From NCBI GenBank assembly GCA_023663725.1, contig JAMPGX010000003.1, forward strand, positions 1 to 64,000: a DNA stretch of 64,000 nucleotides. Direction: 5' to 3'. Shown piece by piece: positions 1 to 8,054 of this stretch. The stretch is from a bacterium (GTDB taxonomy: Bacteria; Bacillota; Clostridia; Lachnospirales; Lachnospiraceae). The first letter of the stretch is position 1; each line of letters begins with the position of its first letter. The notes under the pieces were generated by a model that was given only the letters and a program-made list of their open reading frames with translations, was not told the origin of the DNA and made no database searches. The translations under genes were made by a program, and so were the position numbers.

Positions 1-184
1 TCATAATGTCATGCAGACAGATGCTCCCATCTGTTTTGTTGGCGCGCTATAAAATCCTGTTTCCCTGAGCCGCCTCCTTAAAATCTGAATATACTGGATT
101 TTTCACACTCAGAATCAGTGGTTTTACTTTGTTTCGCAATTACCTAATAAACAAGTTTAAATAATCATACTTGGAGAAGAGGAC

Positions 185-293
185 ATAAAAAACCATAGAG
201 ACAGTGACAATGCCCTGAACAGATACAGTCAGGGCATTGTTTATAAGTTTACGGATGGCATCGTGGAGGTAACTCTGGAGGACTACCTGCACG
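185..293 (+). pseudogene. N-terminal remnant of an element-encoded sigma-like protein
   Basis: The frame opens at ATA (185-187), just after a good GGAGAAGAGG ribosome binding site, where an ATG would be expected. It reads through HRDSDNALNRYSQGIVYKF and then VEVTLEDYL. This resembles the N-terminus of the small sigma-70-like helix-turn-helix proteins carried by clostridial conjugative elements (from memory, not searched). The match stops near 293, where the sequence switches to a helicase tail in another frame, and the original frame ends at 353-355. An internal deletion that fused two element genes explains both the lost start and the junction. The 184 bases upstream hold no gene I can support. 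Confidence 0.45.
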
Positions 294-641
294 ACATTGG
301 CCGGGGATATTCTTTCCTCTCTGGTGGTGGTAAAGCTGCCGTTTCCCACGCCTGATCCGGTGCTGGAGTATGAGAAGTCCCAGTATGAGGATTTTCATGG
401 CTATCTGTCGGAGGTGATTGTGCCGGGGATGCTGATGAAACTGCGTCAGTGGATCGGGCGGGGCATCCGCAGGGAGTTGGATACCTGTGTGTTCTCCATA
501 CTGGACTGCCGTGCCGGTGGGCGGTACAGGAATGATATTCTGGCGGCGCTGCCGGACATGCCTGTAACGGACAGGATCGAGGATGTGGGGCGGTTTATCA
601 AGAGCAATAAGCCGGATGGATATTTTGAGGATGAGGGATAG
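294..641 (+). pseudogene. C-terminal remnant of a DinG/Rad3-type helicase
   Basis: Only about 115 residues remain. They contain GDILSSLVVVKLPFPTPDP, a RQWIGRGIRRE-like arginine-finger helix and the SILDCRAGGRYRND segment, which match the end of superfamily 2 XPD/DinG-like helicases (helicase C-terminal domain 2). Full proteins are several hundred residues long, so the Walker A, DEAH and iron-sulfur parts are missing. The only possible start is a TTG at 297 without a proper ribosome binding site, so expression is unlikely. It lies directly upstream of small element genes and the recombinases, as expected for the decayed end of an integrative element. Confidence 0.6.
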
Positions 642-673
642 GGTACTTCCGGTGATAGGCCAAACCGGAAAGA

Positions 674-823
674 TTACAGGCGAACTTGGCTGGCCTCCAC
701 AGTGCAAAGAAAGTTTGCCAGGTCTGGGTAGAACCGGAAAGATGAACGGAGGCTTTCAATGTCATTGGCATGGTAAGCGTTCATAAAGGCCAGGCCCAGA
801 CGAAAAAGCTGTGGCATGGTCAT
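674..823 (-). CDS. Small hypothetical ORF, uncertain
   Basis: On the minus strand a 49-residue frame begins MTMPQLFRLGLAFMNAYHAND and looks like a plausible helical protein (LFRLGLAFM, YPDLANFL). A longer version of the same frame runs back to 1096, but that part lies antisense to the better supported gene at 948-1217. There is no clear ribosome binding site before the ATG at 823. I do not recognise a family. It could be a real small element gene or a chance frame in decayed DNA. Confidence 0.25.
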   Translation of the reverse strand: MTMPQLFRLGLAFMNAYHANDIESLRSSFRFYPDLANFLCTVEASQVRL

Positions 824-947
824 AGGACAATCCGGCGGAACAATAAAATAAATATAGGACAGCGCACAACGTCGGAAAAAGCCACAGCGGTGTACCAGTG
901 TACAGTCATTGCAAAAATCAGGCATATCAGGAAAGGGGGCGGCAGCC

Positions 948-1217
948 TTGGAACTGACAGAGGATACCCTTACCCAAATGGCAGAGGTGGATATTCGGAC
1001 AGTGGATATCAATGAACTCACCGACCTGCGGGAGATAGAAATCGACAGCTCGCAGCCAGTGGAGAAAAAGCTGGCTGCTTTTGCCAGACAGACCAAGAAT
1101 GTCTATGTGAACCGGATCGGGGACTATGTGGTAAAAGTCCGGTTTCAGGAGAGCGGAGCCACCATAGATGACAAGATGGCGGAATATCTGCGGAGAATGT
1201 CAGAAATATACCTATAA
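948..1217 (+). CDS. Small conserved element protein, DUF6870-like
   Basis: An 89-residue protein beginning LELTEDTLTQMAEVDIRTVD and containing VEKKLAAFARQTKNVYV and VVKVRFQESG. This pattern matches, from memory, the DUF6870 family of small proteins found beside recombinase genes in Firmicute integrative elements. Function is unknown. I prefer the TTG at 948 because a strong GGAAAGGGGG lies 8 bases upstream; the first in-frame TTG at 909 has no such site. It ends 138 bases before the first serine recombinase and probably belongs to the same element. The gap contains an inverted repeat (CCTGACT near 1287, AGTCAGG near 1345) and a short AAAGCC/GGCTTT hairpin. Confidence 0.6.
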   Translation: MELTEDTLTQMAEVDIRTVDINELTDLREIEIDSSQPVEKKLAAFARQTKNVYVNRIGDYVVKVRFQESGATIDDKMAEYLRRMSEIYL

Positions 1218-1355
1218 AATATTTTTCATTGGGCTTGCACAATAAACATTATTATGTTACTCTGATGGCAGGACAAATCAGTGGAATTCCTGACTTGGGT
1301 TCTCGAAAGCCATCGGCTTTTCTCTGACATGAGAAATTGAGTCAGGAGTGATACC

Positions 1356-3104
1356 ATGAAAGAAGTAAAAGAACAAAAACATTTCTATGCGGCCATGTAT
1401 CTCCGTCTTTCCAGGGAGGACAGCGAAGTGGGAGCCACCGCTGATTCTGGAAACACGGGGGAAAAAGATGGCATATTCAGAGCCGAGAGCAACAGCATCG
1501 GCAGCCAGAGAGAGCTGATCCGCTCTTTTATCAAAGAGCAGACAGATATCGAACTCTTTGACTGCTATGCGGATGACAATTATTCCGGCAGCAATTTCAA
1601 CAGACCAGAATTTAAAAGAATGATGAGCGACATTGAGGCGGGCAGGGTGAACTGTGTCATTGTGAAAGACCTGTCCCGTTTTGGGCGGGATTACATCGAG
1701 ACCGGAAGATACCTGGAACGGGTATTTCCGGCCCTTGGAGTGCGATTTATCGCTCTTACCGACCATTATGACAGCTTTTCAGCCGATGCCGGAGAGCGGA
1801 ACATTGTGCTGCCGGTAAAAAATTTCATCAACGACAGCTACTGCCGGGATATTTCCACCAAGGTCAAAAGCCAGCTCGCAGTCAAGCGGACGAACGGGGA
1901 ATACCTGGCGGCATTCGCCGTATACGGCTACCGGAAATCGCCGGAGGATAGAAACAAGCTGCTGGTGGACGACTACGCCGCCGGTATCGTGCGGAGAATT
2001 TTTGCCTGGAAGATTGAGGGGATGGCGGTCGCCGCCATTGCGGAGAAATTGAACGAGCTCCATATCCTGTGTCCCAGGGAATATAAGAAATCCCTGGGGC
2101 TCAACTACCGAGGCGGCTTTTCAGGGGGCAGCAGTTCCAGGTGGAGCGATATAGCGGTCAAACGGATCTTGACCAACGAGACCTACCTGGGCCATCTGGT
2201 ACAGGGAAAGACAGGGAGGATCAATTACAAGATAAAGAAATGCGTGGAAAAACCGAGGGAGGAATGGGTGCGGGTGGAAAACACCCATGAGGCCATTATC
2301 TCCCAGGACGATTTTGCCATTGTGCAGAACCTCCTTCAATCGGACGGACGCGTCAGCCCGGAGAGGAAAGAGATAAGCCCGTTTATGGGGCTGCTGTTCT
2401 GCGGAGACTGCAAAGAACAGATGGTGAGGAGAGTCAACCGCTATAAGGGGACGGAAAAAATCTATTATATCTGCTCCACAAAGAACCGTGGGGAGGGATG
2501 CAGCCGCCACAGCATCCAGGAGACGGTACTGAAGGAACTGACTGAAACGGCCCTCCGCCGGTATGCCAATGCCTTTCTGCAACAGGAGCGGTTGTTCGCA
2601 CAGGCAAAGGAGCGCGAGGCAAACTTGCAGGCAGTTATCCATTACAACAAGGAAATTGCCCGTCTGAAACAGGAGCAGGATAAATACTACAGCCTGTGCG
2701 CGGGACTATATGAGGATCTGCGCACAGGCGTTATCACAAAGGAGGAGTTTGAGCGGCTCCACGGCGAATTCCAGAGAAAGGCGGATACACTGTCAGCGGC
2801 GGAGGAAAGCCAGGAGCGGCTGGTACGGGAATTGTTTAAGTCCGGCGTACTCAGCGCGGGACGGCTGGAATCCTTTAAAAATTCTCTGGAGTTAAAGGAA
2901 ATTGACCGCCATACCCTTGCCAGCCTTGTGAAAAGGATATGGGTCTATGAGGGAAAGCGGGTGGAGGTAGAATTCTACTTTACCGATCAGTACCGGGCCA
3001 TGGCGGATTTTAACGAAAAGACAGCCTCCGATCCCTCTTTGACATACTTCCATATGGGGAACGCAGTGGAAAATGTACCCGCCGGAATGGAAAGGAGGGC
3101 GTAA
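1356..3104 (+). CDS. Large serine recombinase 1
   Basis: A 582-residue site-specific recombinase of the TndX/TnpX/phiC31-like group. The N-terminal resolvase domain carries the catalytic serine in YLRLSRED (Ser19), the SIGSQR segment and VIVKDLSRFGRDY. A recombinase domain follows around residues 190-300 (YGYRKSPED, ILTNETYLGHLVQG). The zinc ribbon has CGDC and a later Cys pair (YYICSTKNRGEGCSRH). A long coiled coil occupies about residues 410-510. Such enzymes excise and integrate circular elements using a 2-bp crossover. The start has AGGAG upstream. It is the first of three adjacent recombinases with almost no spacing, so they are probably co-transcribed. Confidence 0.93.
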   Translation: MKEVKEQKHFYAAMYLRLSREDSEVGATADSGNTGEKDGIFRAESNSIGSQRELIRSFIKEQTDIELFDCYADDNYSGSNFNRPEFKRMMSDIEAGRVNCVIVKDLSRFGRDYIETGRYLERVFPALGVRFIALTDHYDSFSADAGERNIVLPVKNFINDSYCRDISTKVKSQLAVKRTNGEYLAAFAVYGYRKSPEDRNKLLVDDYAAGIVRRIFAWKIEGMAVAAIAEKLNELHILCPREYKKSLGLNYRGGFSGGSSSRWSDIAVKRILTNETYLGHLVQGKTGRINYKIKKCVEKPREEWVRVENTHEAIISQDDFAIVQNLLQSDGRVSPERKEISPFMGLLFCGDCKEQMVRRVNRYKGTEKIYYICSTKNRGEGCSRHSIQETVLKELTETALRRYANAFLQQERLFAQAKEREANLQAVIHYNKEIARLKQEQDKYYSLCAGLYEDLRTGVITKEEFERLHGEFQRKADTLSAAEESQERLVRELFKSGVLSAGRLESFKNSLELKEIDRHTLASLVKRIWVYEGKRVEVEFYFTDQYRAMADFNEKTASDPSLTYFHMGNAVENVPAGMERRA

Positions 3105-3105
3105 T

Positions 3106-4827
3106 ATGGGGAGAACATCAAAGCGCGCCCATGCCCCCGGCGGCACTGTAGCTGCAGCCCAGGGAACAGGCCAGGAAAAACAGCAGGGAACCAGGCTGTA
3201 TAAGGCGGGCATCTATGCCAGACTGTCCTCAGATCAGGATATGAAAAAGAATGAATCCGCAGAAGTGCAGATCGAGATTGCGGAGAAATATGTGGAGGAC
3301 TGGAACCGGCGGCACAGAGATAAGATAGAAGTCGTTGGCCGTTATACCGACTTGGGGAAAACAGGGACGAATTTCGACCGTGACGCCTTTAAACAACTGA
3401 TGCAGGATGTGCGGCTGGGCGACATTAACTGCGTGATCGTAAAGGATCTGTCCAGATTTGGCAGAAACTATCTGGAGGCCGGAAACTACATCGAAAAGAT
3501 ATTCCCGTTTTTGGGCGTCCGGTTTATTGCGGTCGCGGACGGGTACGACACCGGCGCAGACGGCGGCAACACAGGGCAGATGGCATCCGAGATAAAAAAT
3601 CTGGTAAACGACATGTACGCCAAAGACTTTTCCGCCAAGGCAAAGCTGTCCCTGAAACAGCGCAGGGAGGAGGGCTCCTATGTGGGAGGCTTACCGCCCT
3701 TCGGCTACGAGGCATATCAGGAGGGACGGGTCAGACGGCTCCGTCCCGACAGGAACACGGCGGAGATCGTCCGTGTAATTTATGAGCTGTTTGTGGAGAC
3801 GGAAAATTGTCAGGCCGTGGCGGATTGGCTGAATAAAAGAAGAATCAATCCGCCGTCCGCATATAGGAAAAGCGGGGAGGTTTACTGTCCGCCGGGAACA
3901 GAGTACAGAGGCTGGAGCAGGGGAGCCGTGGAACGAATCGTGAAAAGCGAGACCTATATCGGCGCCTTGGTGCAGGGCAAAACTTCTCTTACCGCAAGAA
4001 AGGAAGAAAACCGTATTCGCAAGCCAGAAGAGGAATGGATAAAAAGAGAGCACACCCATGAGCCGTTGATCGACCTGAAATTATACGAACAAGCTAGGAA
4101 TATCTGTCGTAAAATCCAGGAACGCACGAACAGCCACGGGCATCCCACGCAAGGCTGTCCGATCGAAGAAAATATATTTGACAAGGTGCTTTACTGCGGT
4201 GTTTGTGGCAGGAAGATGACCAGAAACAGCCAGGTTCAAGAATATGTGGACGGCAGGCGGGAACGCAGGGAGGGATATTTTTGCCTGAACAGTATGGGTG
4301 CAAAAAGAGAGCACGGTGCGGTTACAAACAGAATTTCCCAGACAGAGCTGATGGATATTCTGTCTGTCCTGTTTCAGACGGAGTTTACTACTTGGTTAAA
4401 AAAGCAAAAAGATTATGTGGAGCAGGGGCAGGCTCTGGTACGGCAGAAACAACAGGAACTGGAGCAGAAACTGCGGCAGACGGACAGGCAGCTTTTGACG
4501 CTTTCAGAGGAAGAGGGCGAGAAATACATGGCATACCGCACTGGAAAGCTGGCCCAGGAGGAATATGTACGCTACCGGCTCTGGAAAGACGAGCGGCTGA
4601 TGGAATTAGAAAAGCAGAAAAGCCAGTATCAGGAGATGGCAAAGAATCTGAAACAGAAAGGGGAAACCTACTTAAAGGCAGTGCGTTCCCTCGTCAAGCT
4701 GAAAACCCAAAGACAACTGACCAGAGATCTGGTGGAGGCATTGATCGAGAAGATCTATGTCTATCCGGGCAAACGGGTAGAGATCATGTTCACCTACGGC
4801 GACATCTGGACAAAGGGGGTGAAGTGA
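3106..4827 (+). CDS. Large serine recombinase 2
   Basis: A 573-residue recombinase. The start at 3106 is one base after the stop codon of the previous gene, with AAAGGAGGG 7 bases upstream; the frame is open further back to 3073 but without a site. The catalytic serine is in IYARLSSDQD (Ser41), preceded by an unusual Ala/Gly-rich, basic extension of about 30 residues. VIVKDLSRFGRNY, FGYEAYQEGR and the KSETYIGALVQGKT block follow, then a zinc ribbon beginning CGVCGRKM. The second half of that ribbon looks degenerate: after YFCLNS no second cysteine is present (AKREHGAV). A coiled coil rich in Gln/Glu follows. It is only about as similar to its neighbours as separate subfamilies are, so this is not a recent duplication. 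Confidence 0.92.
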   Translation: MGRTSKRAHAPGGTVAAAQGTGQEKQQGTRLYKAGIYARLSSDQDMKKNESAEVQIEIAEKYVEDWNRRHRDKIEVVGRYTDLGKTGTNFDRDAFKQLMQDVRLGDINCVIVKDLSRFGRNYLEAGNYIEKIFPFLGVRFIAVADGYDTGADGGNTGQMASEIKNLVNDMYAKDFSAKAKLSLKQRREEGSYVGGLPPFGYEAYQEGRVRRLRPDRNTAEIVRVIYELFVETENCQAVADWLNKRRINPPSAYRKSGEVYCPPGTEYRGWSRGAVERIVKSETYIGALVQGKTSLTARKEENRIRKPEEEWIKREHTHEPLIDLKLYEQARNICRKIQERTNSHGHPTQGCPIEENIFDKVLYCGVCGRKMTRNSQVQEYVDGRRERREGYFCLNSMGAKREHGAVTNRISQTELMDILSVLFQTEFTTWLKKQKDYVEQGQALVRQKQQELEQKLRQTDRQLLTLSEEEGEKYMAYRTGKLAQEEYVRYRLWKDERLMELEKQKSQYQEMAKNLKQKGETYLKAVRSLVKLKTQRQLTRDLVEALIEKIYVYPGKRVEIMFTYGDIWTKGVK

Positions 4828-4828
4828 C

Positions 4829-6391
4829 ATGCGTGAAAAGCAGAGAACAGCCATTTACCTGCGGATCTCCCAGGAGGACGCCCAGCCGGAAATGAGGCAA
4901 AGAGGACGGGAAGAGAGCAACAGCATCGGCAGTCAGAGAAAATATCTGCTGGAATACATAGGCCGCGACACCAGGCTGGCGGACAGTGAAGTGATTGAAT
5001 TTTGCGACGATGGCTTTACCGGAACCAACATGGAGCGGCCTGGGATGCAGGAAATGCTAAAACAGGTCAGGCAGAACCGGATCGGCTGTATCCTGGTGAA
5101 AGATATGTCCCGCTTTTCCAGAGATTATATAGAGATGGGAACTTATCTGAGCCAGATATTTCCCTTTATGGGAGTGGACTTCATAGCGATCAACGACGGC
5201 TATGACAGCAGGGCGCATGACGGCGCAGCAATCACCCTGGACACAGCGTTTCAGACTCTGCTCTATGACCTGTACAGCAAGGACATATCCGTCAAGGTAA
5301 AAGCATCCCTTGACAGCAAATGCGCAGACGGGGAATATGCATTTGGCCAGGTTCCCCTGGGATACGAAAAAGGCAGGGAAGTAAAAAACACTGTGATCGT
5401 CAATGAAAGAGAGGCGGAAATCGTCCGTTATATCTTCTCTCTGGCGGCAGAGGGCATGAGCACCGCACAGATCGTAAAGAAACTTCACGCACAGCAGATC
5501 CCCACGGCGCGCCAACTGCGTTACCCCGATAAAAAGCCCCCAAAGGGAAAACACACCTGGAGCATGAATGCTGTCCGTGGAATTTTGGACAATCGTTTCT
5601 ATCTTGGGGAAATGGCCTACGGAAAGACCGTCAGTAAGTCAGTTGGCAGCAAGGGCAGGATCGCAGTACCTCAAAGTGAATGGAAAGTAATTGAAAACCA
5701 CCATGAGCCATTGGTGACACCGGAGCTGTTTGCCCGTGCCGCAAAGAAAGCTCTGGGGCACTCCACGAAAAGAAAGCGGGAAAAACATCCGCTGACAGGA
5801 AAAATATATTGCGGTGGGTGCGGATATGCTCTGAAGTATAAGCCCAAAAGAGAAAGATTCCCACGCCATTTCTGGTGCAGCCAACATGCCATTTTGCAGA
5901 TACCGGAGTGCTGCACCTATATCAATGCGTTTATACTGGAGGAAATAGTACTCACACTATTAAACCAGGAACTGCTGCGCAGGGGCGATCTGTTAAGGCA
6001 GCAAGGGGATCTGGAGCAGTTTCAGAAACAGGCGCTGGAGGGACTTGCCAGAAAAGCCAGGCAGTACAGGAAACAATACCACGATATGCAAAAAGAAAAG
6101 GATTCCCTGTACGAAAACTATGCGGATGGCCAGATAGATGCTGAGAGATACCGCAGCAGGGCCGATCAGTTGGACGGGCAGATGGAGGAACTGGCGGGTA
6201 AAATAAAGGCGGTAGAGACGGAATATGACAGGGTGGAGGAAGAGACGGGGAAAAATATTCAGGATATGAAACAGATTATACGCTATTCGCATTTGGAGGA
6301 GCTGACGCAGGAGGTGGTGGATGTATTTATTAAAAAGGTGACGGTATATAAGGGAAAACGGGTGGAGATTGAGTGGAATTTTTCGGAGTGA
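4829..6391 (+). CDS. Large serine recombinase 3
   Basis: A 520-residue recombinase starting one base after the end of gene 2, with GGGGGTG upstream. The catalytic serine is in IYLRISQED (Ser14), and SIGSQR and ILVKDMSRFSRDY are intact. The recombinase domain contains LGYEKGREVK and ILDNRFYLGEMAYGK. The zinc ribbon has CGGCGYAL and a Cys-Cys pair in PECCTYI. A C-terminal coiled coil ends in VTVYKGKRVEIEW, a tail shared by all three proteins. Three tandem enzymes suggest that they act as a set, or that they recognise different sites. The AT-rich sequence right after this gene is the likely element end. Confidence 0.93.
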   Translation: MREKQRTAIYLRISQEDAQPEMRQRGREESNSIGSQRKYLLEYIGRDTRLADSEVIEFCDDGFTGTNMERPGMQEMLKQVRQNRIGCILVKDMSRFSRDYIEMGTYLSQIFPFMGVDFIAINDGYDSRAHDGAAITLDTAFQTLLYDLYSKDISVKVKASLDSKCADGEYAFGQVPLGYEKGREVKNTVIVNEREAEIVRYIFSLAAEGMSTAQIVKKLHAQQIPTARQLRYPDKKPPKGKHTWSMNAVRGILDNRFYLGEMAYGKTVSKSVGSKGRIAVPQSEWKVIENHHEPLVTPELFARAAKKALGHSTKRKREKHPLTGKIYCGGCGYALKYKPKRERFPRHFWCSQHAILQIPECCTYINAFILEEIVLTLLNQELLRRGDLLRQQGDLEQFQKQALEGLARKARQYRKQYHDMQKEKDSLYENYADGQIDAERYRSRADQLDGQMEELAGKIKAVETEYDRVEEETGKNIQDMKQIIRYSHLEELTQEVVDVFIKKVTVYKGKRVEIEWNFSE

Positions 6392-6791
6392 AATAAATTT
6401 TTACAAATATATAGTATAAAGCACCCTTTTACATAGTCACAATAAGTAGTTTAATGTAGTATAAAGCGTAAGAAACAAAAAGGTGTTCAGTAAAACAGAA
6501 GACCTTTTTATTTTTTTATTTTTGGGGTGACGTAGATAAATATTTTTGGTACAATATATTACAGTTTAAAAAGTGATTTTGCGAATAAAATAGTCTTAAT
6601 ACAAAAATTTTTGCTGATACAGAGAAAGATGAAGTAGAAAGTGATTTATGAATTTTTTATAGGGGTATGAATTAGTATTATAAATACATTCTTTGAAAAA
6701 TATGAAAATCTAGCTATAAATATAAATCAGGAAAGTATTTTGAAGTACAAAGAGTGGTAATAATGTATAGCAAAAAATAAAGGAAAGGGAT
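6392..6791. other. AT-rich spacer, possible element boundary
   Basis: No gene is visible in these 400 bases. GC drops sharply just after the third recombinase. The 11-base word TAGTATAAAGC occurs twice (6412-6422 and 6457-6467), in a position where a recombinase attachment site would be expected; that role is inferred only. A terminator-like hairpin lies at 6477-6509. The remainder is low-complexity AT sequence leading to the next gene. Confidence 0.5.
6477..6518 (+). terminator. Terminator-like hairpin after the recombinase operon
   Basis: AAAAAGGT (6477-6484) pairs with ACCTTTTT (6502-6509) across a 17-base loop, followed by ATTTTTTTAT. The loop is long and the stem has only three GC pairs, so it is moderate rather than strong. 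Confidence 0.45.
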
Positions 6792-6827
6792 ATGCACTTT
6801 TCGTGCAAGTGCTGTATATTTAAATGA
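6792..6827 (+). CDS. 11-codon Cys-rich leader or peptide ORF
   Basis: ATG at 6792 follows AGGAAAGGGA and encodes MHFSCKCCIFK, with three cysteines in eleven residues. Its TGA overlaps the ATG of the downstream IucA/IucC-like gene (ATGA at 6824-6827), a classic arrangement for translational coupling. The good ribosome binding site belongs to this ORF rather than to the larger gene, which has no separate one. A GCACTT/AAGTGC hairpin (about 6795-6812) lies inside it. It could be a leader that sets translation of the next gene, a cysteine-responsive attenuator, or a peptide substrate. Expression is unproven. Confidence 0.45.
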   Translation: MHFSCKCCIFK

Positions 6828-8041
6828 AATTAGAATACATCATTAATAATCCAGAAAATGCTTTAGACTATATGGAACGTTATGTAAATGATGGTTCTCC
6901 CAGTGGATTTTCTCAGAAGTATACTACTTCAGAGCAAACAAGCCCATTTGGTAATAGAGAGTGGTTTTTCCTGTATAGCATAAATTTTCCAACTCAATTG
7001 TCAATATGTATTGGGGATTTACCGTTATTTTTAAGAAAAAAATATCCCCAGGACAGCATATTGATTCATCCCGATAATATTAGAATGCTTGACAAATCAC
7101 AAATAACCCAAACTACTGTTCGGGTAACTCCAACTTCAAGCGCAAGAACTGTAAGGCTGCTGGAAGAAAAGTATTATTTAAAATTAAATTATTTTGGCAT
7201 ATTGGGGAGGGTTAATAGAAATCTCTCATTGAATCATGCATTAGCTAGCTTTGAAATATCAAATATATTATATAATGAATTAGGTAAAAAAAATTTCGAA
7301 AAACTTAGCTTTTTGCCAGAAAGCAGTGCGAAGGTGGTTTTGCAAAATGAACAAAAAATTAATATGGGAATAGTTGTGAGAGATTGCACCCCCTTTGGAG
7401 GCAACAGCACTATAATAAAGTATAAGATACCAATATTTTCTTTGTTTTCAAAAGATAGAAAAAATAAAGACGATACGGAATTGTTGATTCAGCTAATAAA
7501 TCATCATAGTTCTAACCCCAAAGACTATATTTTAAACGAAATAGTATATCCTATAATTAAATATTATTTTCAACTAATCGGTTCTTTGGGATTACAACCG
7601 GAGTGGCATGCCCAAAATCTATTATTGGGATTAGATGATAAAATGAATATTTGCTCTTTTATAATGAGGGATATGGAATCAATTGACATTGACCAAGATA
7701 TTCGTGAAAAAATAGGGTTAGTTCCTCGATTAAATTGTTATCCTTATAAACATATAAATAGAAACCAATATAACTATACAATTAAACATAGCTTTATGTT
7801 TGACTTTAAGTTATGCAAATATTTAATAGAACCCATTATTAAATGTATAAGTGTATATTATAAGCTAGATATTTGTAATCTCATAGAAGAAATTAGAAAT
7901 TTTGTAGATAAGGAAATTAAAGGACTCCCCCCTGCCTTTTTCCCAAGATGCTGGTATTCCTTTCAACCGACGATTATAGATCAAGAAATTGATGTGCGCC
8001 CATATGTCAATAATGGTAAACCTATTTATAGAAGTATATAG
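6824..8041 (+). CDS. IucA/IucC-like (NIS synthetase-like) protein
   Basis: A 405-residue protein with the two landmark regions of NRPS-independent siderophore synthetases: an ATP-site segment TPTSSARTVRLLE (about residues 102-114) and the LQPEWHAQNLLLGLDD block (about 257-272) followed by FIMRDMESIDID, equivalent to the EaHgQN...RDfdg motif of the family. These enzymes adenylate a carboxylate such as citrate and join it to an amine. Known synthetases are near 580-620 residues, so this one is short and lacks much of the N-terminal part. It is AT-rich, unlike the flanking backbone. The next gene follows 13 bases later and encodes a membrane helical-repeat protein. No other siderophore genes or transporters are present, so the product is unknown and need not be a siderophore. 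Confidence 0.6.
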   Translation: MKLEYIINNPENALDYMERYVNDGSPSGFSQKYTTSEQTSPFGNREWFFLYSINFPTQLSICIGDLPLFLRKKYPQDSILIHPDNIRMLDKSQITQTTVRVTPTSSARTVRLLEEKYYLKLNYFGILGRVNRNLSLNHALASFEISNILYNELGKKNFEKLSFLPESSAKVVLQNEQKINMGIVVRDCTPFGGNSTIIKYKIPIFSLFSKDRKNKDDTELLIQLINHHSSNPKDYILNEIVYPIIKYYFQLIGSLGLQPEWHAQNLLLGLDDKMNICSFIMRDMESIDIDQDIREKIGLVPRLNCYPYKHINRNQYNYTIKHSFMFDFKLCKYLIEPIIKCISVYYKLDICNLIEEIRNFVDKEIKGLPPAFFPRCWYSFQPTIIDQEIDVRPYVNNGKPIYRSI

Positions 8042-8054
8042 GAGAGATTACAGT

